Assembly (NCBI RefSeq): GCF_002890915.1
Contig: NZ_POUT01000012.1
Span: 1-64,000, forward strand
DNA length: 64,000 nucleotides
DNA from: Stutzerimonas stutzeri
GTDB taxonomy: Bacteria > Pseudomonadota > Gammaproteobacteria > Pseudomonadales > Pseudomonadaceae
Reading direction: 5' to 3'
Shown here: positions 1 to 6,661 of the stretch, in pieces
Layout: each line of letters begins with the position of its first letter
Position numbering within the stretch: the first letter of the stretch is position 1
Translations under genes and position numbers: made by a program
The notes under the pieces: model-generated
What the model was told of the DNA's origin: nothing
Databases searched by the model: none
The model's input: the letters and a program-made list of their open reading frames with translations, nothing else

Positions 1-25
1 GAAATGTACGGCGCTGTCGAGACAC
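1..25 (-). CDS. Start of IS3-family transposase OrfA (partial, 8 codons)
   Basis: A GTG at 25-23 follows a strong ribosome binding site (GGAGGG about 6 nt upstream, complement of positions 31-36) and opens a frame reading V-S-R-Q-R-R-T-F before leaving the window. MSRQRRTFS is a start I recognise from OrfA of IS3-family elements common in Pseudomonas, where OrfA supplies the helix-turn-helix and a frameshifted OrfAB is the DDE transposase. Only eight residues are visible, so the family call rests on a short match plus its position inside a broken gene. Confidence 0.4.
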
Positions 26-50
26 GAAACCCTCCAGAAAGTGGCTTGAA

Positions 51-81
51 ATGGTGTCCACCAAAAATAGGTGGACACCAT
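51..81. repeat. Perfect 12-bp palindrome upstream of the IS transposase start
   Basis: ATGGTGTCCACC (51-62) and GGTGGACACCAT (70-81) are perfect inverted arms around a 7-nt AT-only centre (AAAAATA). It lies 26 bp upstream of the transposase start. The GGTGGACACC core resembles terminal repeats of some IS elements. As RNA it would be a hairpin that could block transcripts entering from the interrupted gene. Which of these it does cannot be decided from the fragment. Confidence 0.6.
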
Positions 82-128
82 GCCGTTATCTGGAAGAAGC
101 GGGGAGATGGGTTCGGCGGACGGTTACC

Positions 129-782
129 TCGTACCTTGAGTTCCTCTCCGTTCTTCTCGAATTCCCAAGGGAAGATGCCGCCGTAGGTGGGCATGCGGAT
201 GTTGATGCAATTGTGCTGCATCAGGTCACGCGGAATTACTGGTTGCGGATGCCTAGCGAAATACGCCGGGGAGCCGACGACAGCCATGCGCATATCTGGG
301 CCGATGCGCATCGCAATCATGTCCTTGGCCACTTGTTGACCTAGCCGTACGCCGGCGTCGTAGCCTTCCGCCACGATATCGGTCAGACCGTAGTCGACGA
401 TGACCTCGATGCTCAGATCCGGATTATCCGGTAGCAGCGTTGCCAGTACGGGTTGCAGGATAGTGATCGCCGCATGCTCGCCAGCGGTGAGGCGCAGCTT
501 GCCCGCCGGCTTGTCACGAAACTCGCTGAGCAATCCCAGCTCGCTGTCGATTTCTTCGAATCTGGGCGCGACCACCCGCAGCAGATGTTCTCCTGCCTCC
601 GTGGGGGCAACGCTGCGAGTGGTGCGCGCGAGTAGCCTAACGCCGAGGCGCTCTTCCAGCTGGCGCATGGCGCGACTCAAGGCCGGCTGCGACATACCTA
701 GCTTGGCAGCGGCGCGCGTGAAACTACGCTCCTGCGCCACGGCTGCAAAGATCGCGAGCTGGTCGTAGCTTTCAGTGGCCAT
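129..782 (-). pseudogene. LysR-family transcriptional regulator, 3' end lost at an IS insertion
   Basis: From the ATG at 782 the minus strand reads MATESYDQLAIFAAVAQERS, an N-terminal winged helix-turn-helix typical of LysR regulators (the AAAKLGMSQPALSRAMRQLE recognition helix region), followed by the substrate-binding domain. About 218 of the usual 300 residues are present. The match fades after the residues ELKVR near position 129, and the frame then runs on through non-homologous DNA to the window edge. The second half of the effector domain is therefore replaced by IS sequence, and the protein is probably non-functional. The gene it controlled is not recognisable: the 376 bp upstream hold no gene and the next one (SRAP) points the same way. 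Codon use is less GC-biased than in the core. Confidence 0.75.
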
Positions 783-1158
783 TAATGCACACCTGTTATG
801 AACCAACTGCGATTATGCCACCAGGCAAGCTACAGCTGCTTGGTTCCACATTGCCCCAATAGACGACGGTTTCTGTGAGTGTGGGGGAATTCCGTAATGT
901 GTGGTGCCAGAACACACGCGGCAGCTTAGGGTCGATTTCAGCTGGTAACGATAGGCCGCTTCTGGCCGTAAGCGGAAGCGGTGCTATCTGCCCCTAAGAG
1001 GTGTGTTCAAGCTCGTCGTTTGAGCTTTAGCGAATTTCCCTGGCTCACTTTTCTAAACTGACGACTCACCGTCGCGCGAGCCCATACAGTGGCGGGCCTG
1101 AAAGCAAAGCTCGCACTTGATTTAGGTTGTCACCAACGGTCATTGAAGCGAAATGCCT
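783..1158. other. 376-bp stretch without a recognisable gene
   Basis: This lies upstream of the broken LysR gene and downstream of the SRAP gene. The short open frames across it carry no recognisable protein. LysR genes usually face a divergently transcribed target, which would start here and is missing, so this may be a scar of earlier rearrangement. A promoter for the LysR gene should lie near 800-850, but I see no convincing -35/-10 pair. Confidence 0.5.
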
Positions 1159-1872
1159 TTATACCAGCGGCTGGGCGATCCTATTGATAAGTTCCGGCCC
1201 ATCATTCCGCACGTTCCCGACGTCCTTACCCACCGGATGCCACTCGAATTCCTCGACGCATAAACCATGCGCCAGTGCTAGCTCCTCAGCCTTGAGCGGC
1301 AAAAGCTCCTGCTGCATCCAGAGCGCAGCGTACTCTGGCGATAGAACCAGAGGACGCCGATCGTGAATATCGAGCATGCCGGCAGCGCTAGATGACGTAA
1401 TGACAACAAAGCCGTCGCCGTCTCGGGGTTCCAGCGAGGCGCCTCGCTGAAACCGCCCGAGCGCAGCGAAAAACATCGGCTCGCCGCTACGGAGCGTGAT
1501 GTAGTAGGGCTGCTTGATCTTCGGGTTGGCCGCGTCCTTCTTCCACTCGTACCAACCATCAGCGGGCACTATTGCGCGGCCGGTTTGCCAGATATCGCGA
1601 AAGAACTTGCTAGTCGCGGCCGTTTCCACCCTGGCATTTATCGCTGGTGGTCGCTTCCCCTGTGCCCACAATGGGGCGTAACCCCACTTGACCGGCTCCA
1701 TGCGCAGGCCATCATCGTCCTGGTGCAGGAGCTGAACCAGTGATTGCGGACACACGTTGTAGCGTCCGATTGGCTCAGGATTCACGCTGCCACGCAATGG
1801 CAAGGGCAGCTGCATCGCGATCTTGTCCAGGTACTCATAGGCGATTCGGTACTGAGCGAAACGTCCACACAT
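1159..1872 (-). CDS. SOS response-associated peptidase, SRAP domain (YedK/HMCES-type)
   Basis: A 237-residue protein beginning M-C-G-R-F. The cysteine at position 2, freed by removal of Met1, is the residue that in YedK and human HMCES forms a thiazolidine crosslink with abasic sites in single-stranded DNA. Other family marks are NARVETA (about residue 80), the active-site glutamate in ADGWYEWK, and the histidine in IHDRRPLVL. The full length equals that of YedK. It shields abasic sites in single-stranded DNA at stalled forks. The start at 1872 is fixed by the required MCGR N-terminus. The gene is divergent from umuDC, with one LexA box (1923-1938) 51 bp upstream of its start, so it should be SOS-induced together with the mutagenic polymerase. 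Confidence 0.93.
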   Translation of the reverse strand: MCGRFAQYRIAYEYLDKIAMQLPLPLRGSVNPEPIGRYNVCPQSLVQLLHQDDDGLRMEPVKWGYAPLWAQGKRPPAINARVETAATSKFFRDIWQTGRAIVPADGWYEWKKDAANPKIKQPYYITLRSGEPMFFAALGRFQRGASLEPRDGDGFVVITSSSAAGMLDIHDRRPLVLSPEYAALWMQQELLPLKAEELALAHGLCVEEFEWHPVGKDVGNVRNDGPELINRIAQPLV

Positions 1873-1922
1873 GGGTGCCCCCGCACATCTGGTTCAATTG
1901 ACCGGACTCTAGCTTCAGAATA

Positions 1923-1938
1923 CTGTATATGCATACAG
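1923..1938. promoter_or_regulatory. LexA box (SOS operator) shared by the SRAP gene and umuDC
   Basis: CTGTATATGCATACAG fits the CTG-N10-CAG LexA consensus, with an alternating TA-type core close to CTGTATATATATACAG. It is extended by TA on the left and TT on the right. It is the only such box in the 82-bp gap between the divergent SRAP and umuD starts. A single LexA dimer could therefore repress both directions. Confidence 0.9.
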
Positions 1939-1954
1939 TTATGAGGTCTGTGCC

Positions 1955-2386
1955 ATGCCCGTCCATATGTTGGGACCTGCTGCTCCCGCCACAATTGCAC
2001 TGCCGTTTTTCAGTTTCTGCGTGCCCGCCGGATTCCCGAGCCCAGCGCAGGACCACATGGAGGGGAGCATCTCGCTCGACGAGCTGATGAACATCCGAGC
2101 TCCGCATACCTACCTGGCGCGCGCAGACGGGGAGAGCATGATCCAGGTCGGCATTTTCGACCGAGACATTCTGATCATCGACCGGGGACGGGAGGCAGAA
2201 AAAGGGGAGGTGATCATCGCAGCGCTGAATAACGAGCCTCTGGTCAAGATTTTCGACCGAGCCGGCAGCCAGGTCATTCTGCGCTCGGCTAATCCGAAGT
2301 TCCCGCCGCGGTACCTCCTCGAAAGCGAAGAACTCTACGTATGGGGCGTGGTGTCATACAGCATCCGAATCCATGGCAAGTACTGA
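1955..2386 (+). CDS. umuD: UmuD-like protein, subunit and self-cleaving regulator of DNA polymerase V
   Basis: A 143-residue S24-family protein. The predicted RecA-stimulated cleavage site is A25-G26 (VPAGFPSP); cleavage would give UmuD', the form that activates UmuC. The catalytic Ser61 lies in DGESM and Lys98 in PLVKIF, aligning with Ser60 and Lys97 of E. coli UmuD. The ATG at 1955 has GAGG 8 nt upstream, and the length matches the family. The gene begins 16 bp after the LexA box and overlaps umuC by 14 nt, so the two are translationally coupled. Plasmid and island versions of this pair (RulAB, MucAB) are well known, and its place in an ssrA island suggests acquisition. Confidence 0.93.
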   Translation: MPVHMLGPAAPATIALPFFSFCVPAGFPSPAQDHMEGSISLDELMNIRAPHTYLARADGESMIQVGIFDRDILIIDRGREAEKGEVIIAALNNEPLVKIFDRAGSQVILRSANPKFPPRYLLESEELYVWGVVSYSIRIHGKY

Positions 2387-3653
2387 GCGGGCCATCGCCC
2401 TCATTGATTGCAACTCGTTCTACGCCAGCTGCGAGCGTGTCTTTCGACCAGACTTGCGCCGTACGCCTATCGTCGTGCTTTCGAACAATGACGGCTGCGT
2501 GATCGCGCGCTCGGCCGAGGCAAAGCAGCTCGGTATCAAAATGGGCGTGCCGTATTTTCAGATCCGGCGCGACCTGGAGCGTTGGGGCGTTGTGGTGTTT
2601 TCCAGCAATTACGCGCTGTACGGCGACATGAGCGAGCGCGTCATGACGGTCATCGAGAGCCTGGTGCCTGCGGTTGAGGTGTACTCAATCGACGAGTCGT
2701 TTGCCGACCTTACCGGTGTGCCAGACGTCGAAGTGCTCGGCAGGCGGATCCGCGCTGAGGTACTGCGCAGCACAGGTATCCCGGTCGGGGTGGGCATTGG
2801 GGGGACCAAGACGCTCGCCAAGTTGGCGAACCATTCAGCGAAGCGCTGGCAGAAGCAGACGGGTGGGGTAGTGGACCTTCTCGACCCGGTGCGGCGCGAC
2901 AAGGTGCTGCGCGTGACTGACGTCGGCGATGTATGGGGTGTCGGTCGCCGGATGACCGAGCACCTGAACAGGTTGGGCATACGTACTGCTTGGGATCTAG
3001 CTAGCGCGGATGCCTGGACCCTGCGCAAAAAATTCAGCGTGGTCATCGAGAAAACCGCACGCGAACTGCGCGGGACGCCGTGCCTCGATCTGGAGGAGGT
3101 CGCGTCACCCAAACAGGAGATCTGCTGCTCGCGGATGTTCGGCAAGCGCCTGCGCGAGCTTGAGCCAATCAAGGACGCAGTGGCGGCATATGCCGCTCGG
3201 GCCAGCGAGAAGCTGAGGGCACAGCAGTCCATGTGCAAGCGCGTCCGAATCAGCATCCGTACCGGCATGTTTAATCCCGACGAGCCCAAGTTCGCGAAAG
3301 GCGTCGTGTGTGAGCTGCCGTATCCCACCAACGACACCCGCTACATCATCCGGGCGGCGATCGCTGGGTTGGAACACATCTATCGCGATGGCTTTTCGTT
3401 CAGCAAGGCAGAGGTCCTGCTGATGGACCTCTGCCAGCGCGGCGAGTACACCGACGATCTATTCGCCCAAACCCAGCCCGCCGCGTCGGAGCGCGTTATG
3501 GGCGTGCTCGATGCAATCAACGCCAAGTGGGGCCGCAATACCCTCCGGCCCGGCCGCGTAACCACCGCGCCGGACTGGGGCATGCGACGGGAGATGATGA
3601 GCCAAAGTTTCACGACCAGGCTGGATCAGTTGTGGGTGGTGCGGTGCAACTAG
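2373..3653 (+). CDS. umuC: UmuC, Y-family DNA polymerase V catalytic subunit
   Basis: A 426-residue error-prone polymerase. Motif I is IDCNSFYASCE with metal-binding Asp12. The SIDESFADL motif near residue 103 supplies the second Asp-Glu pair. A helix-hairpin-helix region (DVGDVWGVGRRM, about 185-197), the little-finger domain and the C-terminal DUF4113-like tail (RWGRNTLRPG variant) follow. Length is normal (E. coli UmuC has 422 residues). With UmuD'2 it performs lesion bypass and causes SOS mutagenesis. The start at 2373 lies within the end of umuD. No terminator follows within the next 100 bp; the hairpin at 3741-3759 serves the convergent mvaT-like gene but may act in both directions. Confidence 0.95.
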   Translation: MASTERAIALIDCNSFYASCERVFRPDLRRTPIVVLSNNDGCVIARSAEAKQLGIKMGVPYFQIRRDLERWGVVVFSSNYALYGDMSERVMTVIESLVPAVEVYSIDESFADLTGVPDVEVLGRRIRAEVLRSTGIPVGVGIGGTKTLAKLANHSAKRWQKQTGGVVDLLDPVRRDKVLRVTDVGDVWGVGRRMTEHLNRLGIRTAWDLASADAWTLRKKFSVVIEKTARELRGTPCLDLEEVASPKQEICCSRMFGKRLRELEPIKDAVAAYAARASEKLRAQQSMCKRVRISIRTGMFNPDEPKFAKGVVCELPYPTNDTRYIIRAAIAGLEHIYRDGFSFSKAEVLLMDLCQRGEYTDDLFAQTQPAASERVMGVLDAINAKWGRNTLRPGRVTTAPDWGMRREMMSQSFTTRLDQLWVVRCN

Positions 3654-3732
3654 GCGAGTGCATGCGAGGACCGATGAATTCCAGGTACTGGTTGTAGTGC
3701 GATCGCTTGCATCCGTTGACCGCTGAAAGCGT

Positions 3733-3759
3733 AAAGAAAAAGCCAGGCAGTGCCTGGCT
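3733..3759 (-). terminator. Rho-independent terminator of the mvaT-like gene
   Basis: AGCCAGGCA (3741-3749) pairs with TGCCTGGCT (3751-3759). On the minus strand the stem is followed by TTTTCTTT (3740-3733). It begins 20 bp beyond the mvaT-like stop codon. It also separates that gene from the convergent umuC. Confidence 0.85.
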
Positions 3760-3778
3760 CTTGTGTTGGTCGGATAGC

Positions 3779-4144
3779 TTACTGAAGCCAACCCTCTACC
3801 TTTTCGGCGCCGTGCTTTTCTTTCCAAGCTTTCAAAATCTTATGATTGCCACCCTTCGTCTCTACCACCTCTCCAGTTTCTGGGTTTTTGTAAACCTTAA
3901 CTTGGCGCTGCCGACGAGGCGCTTGAGACGTCGGGGTGGCGCTGATGCTGGTGCGGCTGGGCTGCGGATCCAATATTGAAATAATTTCGCGCAGGCCTAC
4001 GTCATATTGCCCCATCAAATTGCGGAGTTTTTCCTCGAACTCGATTTCGCGCTTGAGTTTGTCGTCATTCTTAAGAGCATCAAGCTGCTTGAGCTGGGCT
4101 GCGAGCTGGGCTTCTAGAGCTTTGAATTCGGCGAGTTTGGACAT
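3779..4144 (-). CDS. MvaT/MvaU-type H-NS-like xenogeneic silencer
   Basis: A 121-residue protein with the two-part layout of Pseudomonas MvaT. Residues 1-60 form a charged coiled coil for oligomerisation (KALEAQLAAQLKQLDALKND). A linker follows, and then the AT-rich DNA binding domain of MvaT, recognisable by the PETGEVVETKGGNHKILKAW signature. Proteins of this family silence foreign AT-rich DNA and form mixed oligomers with chromosomal MvaT and MvaU. This copy lies inside the ssrA island between umuC and the gene-poor stretch, so it is probably island-borne rather than the housekeeping gene. It could quiet the island itself or tune host MvaT. A start at 4144 gives the usual family length. 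Confidence 0.9.
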   Translation of the reverse strand: MSKLAEFKALEAQLAAQLKQLDALKNDDKLKREIEFEEKLRNLMGQYDVGLREIISILDPQPSRTSISATPTSQAPRRQRQVKVYKNPETGEVVETKGGNHKILKAWKEKHGAEKVEGWLQ

Positions 4145-4498
4145 GGGTAACCTTCGGAGAACGAAACTGCTTTGTGTGTCTCAGTCTACCGCTTGGGCAC
4201 GGAGGGAGAAAACTAAGGACCGACCGATTTCGTGAGTAATTCAGTCATCGAGAAGGCTGGTACAGGGATGGCGCTGCGGAGTGTTTGTCAGCCAGAGAGG
4301 TGCGTACTTCCTGACATATGAAGTGGTGGGTTAGCAAAATGGGAGGTGACCAAGCGGCGGCCGTTGCATAGAAACGTCGCGCATCCCGTAGAGGAAGCGG
4401 ACGTGAGCAGGCTTCTTCTGCTTTAGCAGAGGTAGCCATGCATAGCATCGAAATTGGAGCTAGCCATTTACCTGCGGCAAATGAAGAAAGCTGCCTTT

Positions 4499-4704
4499 TT
4501 TGACAACAATGGCAGCCGCTTCGCGAAGGCAGTTGATCATTTTGGTCTTATTGCTCGGTCTCGCTCCACATTCGTTTCGCTTACCTGCAAACGCCCAAAA
4601 TGCTCAACTGCCCCATACTTGAAGGTTTCAAGTATGGGGCGCGGGGGCATACTTGAAGGAACGCTTCGCTGCTTCAAGTATGCCCCCGCAATTTTGTTGT
4701 CAAA
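4499..4704. repeat. 11-bp inverted repeats bounding a 206-bp hairpin-rich segment
   Basis: TTTGACAACAA (4499-4509) is perfectly inverted as TTGTTGTCAAA (4694-4704). The two arms enclose the double hairpin at 4610-4689, so the segment could fold into a three-stem structure or represent a small non-coding mobile element. There is no obvious target duplication next to the arms, and the homology does not extend beyond 11 bp. Confidence 0.55.
4610..4689. repeat. Two abutting perfect hairpins sharing the CATACTTGAA arm
   Basis: Hairpin one: GCCCCATACTTGAA (4610-4623), loop GGT, TTCAAGTATGGGGC (4627-4640). Hairpin two starts at the next base: GCGGGGGCATACTTGAAG (4641-4658), 13-nt loop, CTTCAAGTATGCCCCCGC (4672-4689). 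Both stems (14 and 18 bp) are perfect, and the core CATACTTGAA occurs four times in alternating orientation. The second stem is followed by AATTTTGTTG, so it could terminate transcription. Two perfect stems with a shared arm in non-coding DNA are unlikely by chance. Confidence 0.85.
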
Positions 4705-4836
4705 TCATAGCCGCCAGGCGTTGCCTGGCCGAAATGGCGATTGTGCACAGACGTGAGCTGCGCCATTCGCGGGCGCTGCCGCCCCGGCCTCAATCATAAG
4801 CCCGATCACTGCGGCACACTTGTCTTACGACCGCCA

Positions 4837-5022
4837 TGTCACATGACTCGAGTGCTGCAGTCTCGCCGTGTCACTCGTAGGGCTTGCGGCAGTTAGTGAG
4901 TGTCGATGCGCCGGGTGACCGTGCCGTGTGTCTGTCACAGTGGCGTTATGAAGCGGTGTCCGGTCTGATGCCAAAGCGCCCACGCTTCAACTGAAATTTG
5001 TGTGGCAGCAGCCGACTGTCAC
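4837..5022 (+). repeat. Four TGTCAC hexamers in 186 bp (possible protein-binding array)
   Basis: TGTCAC occurs in the same orientation at 4837-4842, 4869-4874, 4933-4938 and 5017-5022. The spacings are 32, 64 and 84 bp. One inverted GGTGAC lies nearby at 4914-4919. A given hexamer is expected far less than once in this length. Such arrays can be recombinase arm sites, excisionase sites or iterons, but the function here is unknown. Confidence 0.4.
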
Positions 5023-5155
5023 GGAATTCTCGTCGCAGCGGATGCAAGTTCTTCGATGGTGGACTGTGCTCAGCGATAGGGCGTGCCAACCGTCGCCGCA
5101 AGCGATGCCCGGAGTTGCGTGAAAATTCGGTTTCTTTCCTGTTGTGTTCAGAACG

Positions 5156-5186
5156 AAAAAGGCCGCAGATTGGCTGCGGCCTTTTA
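5156..5186. terminator. Bidirectional terminator downstream of the smaller integrase
   Basis: GGCCGCAG (5161-5168) pairs with CTGCGGCC (5173-5180), flanked by five A on the left and TTTT on the right. It would end transcripts of the minus-strand integrase (stop at 5240) and any plus-strand transcript from the gene-poor stretch. Confidence 0.85.
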
Positions 5187-5239
5187 TTCATCCTGTCTCA
5201 TAATCATCTCCAGGCGATGATTGTTTTGAACGCTACGCG

Positions 5240-6499
5240 CTAGCAAGGCTTTTGCTTAGTTCTCCTTCCTCGCTTTCCGCGTCCGGCTTGGTTTGCGAGC
5301 AGCTTTTTAAAATGCTCCCAGCGGATCTGCTCGGTCTGTGCGTTGTATGTCAGTCCCCGTTCCATCTGCTCCAGTAATCTCAGACTCAGTGGCTGCTCCA
5401 GGTAATGGTCTGCTGTGACTTCTGGTGCACCACCCTCATGGCCGAGCAGATAGGCGATCGTGGATGGAGATATGCCTGACCGTTCCAGCCGAACGGCAAA
5501 CGAGCGACGGAGACTTTTAAAATTGAGCCCGCCATTAACCGCCGGCGGACAGTGCTGACCGATGTATCCTGTACCCGTGCACGGCCCGCAGAAAAACCGA
5601 CTTGGGTCGCGGGAGTATAGGTGCTTTGGATCGAAGCTCAGCTCGTTGAAAAGCAGAGCGTCATTGCCATCGGCCTGGCGCCGTTCTTCTACGAAATTTA
5701 GAAAGCCCATCTCCACTAGCTTCGAGCAGATTGGAATCTGCCGAGCCGACGGCCCCGTCTTCAACGACTTGTTGTAGCCATTATCGTTGATATCGATAAG
5801 GTCTACGCCGTGGACATCCTGGATCACATCATGCACACGTAGCTGGCAGAGCTCGTTAAGCCGCGCGCCGGTATAGAGCCCAAGCGGGAGCAACCAAAAC
5901 CGATAGGGCTTGGCGTCCTGGTTGATTTTCGGCAGGTCGCCTGCGAGATACTTTCTGTAGGGCCAGCCTGAGAACATCTGATTCAGATTGCTATCCAGAA
6001 ATGGCTTGGTGATTTCGGCGTGTTTTGTATTGCAGGTCGCGACTTTGATCGCCTCGGTAATCAGCTTGCTCTCAAGTGCTTCGTCTAGCATTCGATTGAA
6101 CAACTGATAGTAGGTCGTGAGGTTTGCGCCTTTGCTACCCGACGCAGCGTTCTGCTTGAGTAACGACGGTAGCTGATCCTTCAGACGCTGTACGTCGGCC
6201 CGATCAAGCTCAGCAACTCGGCGGGTAGGATTATCTTGCGTCAGAGCGATTTTTAGTTTCTCCATCCGCGCTCGAAGCATGTGCTCGGATTTCCCTGCGT
6301 AATTGTTTTCTCGCAGAAAGCGGGACAGCGTTATGTCCATGAACTCGGTAAGCAAAGGAGAAGACTGAAAGCGGTTTATCGCATCCGTAATCGCTGAAAT
6401 GTTTGCCAACGCGATTCGCAAGTGTTCTTCATGGCCGGGTTCGACGATAAGACTCAGGCCTTTGTAAAAAGGAATGGAGAGGGGGGCAGTTACATTCAT
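5240..6499 (-). CDS. Tyrosine recombinase/integrase with altered box II (Lys for His)
   Basis: A 419-residue site-specific recombinase. The N-terminal half looks like a SAM-like core-binding region (residues about 50-150). The catalytic domain shows Arg213 in YTGARLNEL, a beta-hairpin Lys247 in KSLKTG, box II KSLRRSF (Lys328...Arg331), His354 in LLGHEGG and nucleophile Tyr366 in DHYL. The usual box II is HxxR; here the first position is Lys, which some active members tolerate. Between residues 278 and 325 is an extra segment with a C-x2-C and another Cys. It is clearly related to the next, larger recombinase (FWLLPLGLYTGARLNELCQL against FWLPLLGLFTGARLSELCQL). It lies 162 bp downstream of the larger recombinase and in the same direction. 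An excision or integration role for the island is inferred. Confidence 0.9.
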   Translation of the reverse strand: MNVTAPLSIPFYKGLSLIVEPGHEEHLRIALANISAITDAINRFQSSPLLTEFMDITLSRFLRENNYAGKSEHMLRARMEKLKIALTQDNPTRRVAELDRADVQRLKDQLPSLLKQNAASGSKGANLTTYYQLFNRMLDEALESKLITEAIKVATCNTKHAEITKPFLDSNLNQMFSGWPYRKYLAGDLPKINQDAKPYRFWLLPLGLYTGARLNELCQLRVHDVIQDVHGVDLIDINDNGYNKSLKTGPSARQIPICSKLVEMGFLNFVEERRQADGNDALLFNELSFDPKHLYSRDPSRFFCGPCTGTGYIGQHCPPAVNGGLNFKSLRRSFAVRLERSGISPSTIAYLLGHEGGAPEVTADHYLEQPLSLRLLEQMERGLTYNAQTEQIRWEHFKKLLANQAGRGKRGRRTKQKPC

Positions 6500-6661
6500 A
6501 TATACCTCACAGTGGGTGAGGCTTGAGATTATTACTGGATGGATAAACAGTCAAGATAATCTATTAGGATTTACCATGCGATAGTTTTTATTGACAACTT
6601 GTCAATAATCGCAAGATGAGCAAAAGGTAAGAGCGAGCCCCTACCTTTTATTAGCTGAATA

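Larger units (their letters stand above)
1..128 (-). mobile_element. Left-edge part of an IS3-type insertion sequence (truncated by the window)
   Basis: Reading the minus strand, LysR-like protein sequence stops making sense near position 129. It is followed by a 12-bp palindrome (51-81), a ribosome binding site and the start of an IS3-type transposase orfA at 25. This is best read as the proximal end of an IS inserted into the LysR gene, with the rest beyond position 1. The exact terminus is not resolved: I see neither the other end nor a target duplication, so the boundary could lie anywhere from about 82 to 130. Confidence 0.45.
4145..5239. other. 1.1-kb gene-poor island stretch with hairpins and short repeats
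   Basis: No frame here has a recognisable protein. The longest candidates (100 aa from 4454, 81 aa on minus 5191-4946) have no family resemblance and run through the hairpins or a terminator. What is present: an 11-bp inverted repeat (4499-4509 / 4694-4704) enclosing two adjacent perfect hairpins (4610-4689), four TGTCAC boxes in 186 bp (4837-5022), and a bidirectional terminator (5156-5186). The region upstream of an integrase is where recombinase arm sites, excision-control elements or a small RNA could lie. No integron attC pair (RYYYAAC...GTTRRRY) could be assembled. Confidence 0.6.

Noticed and set aside
4454..4756. Open frame of 100 codons in the gene-poor island stretch
   Set aside because: It runs through both perfect hairpins and an inverted repeat, has no recognisable domain and no good ribosome binding site; the pairing constraint explains the sequence better than coding.
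4946..5191. Minus-strand open frame of 81 codons
   Set aside because: It starts inside the terminator at 5156-5186 and its product is a low-complexity Arg/Ser/Pro mix without family resemblance.
4145..5239. Integron attC sites
   Set aside because: P. stutzeri strains can carry integrons, and GCTCAAC at 4602 fits one core site, but no matching GTTRRRY partner with a palindromic body was found and there is no integron integrase in the window.
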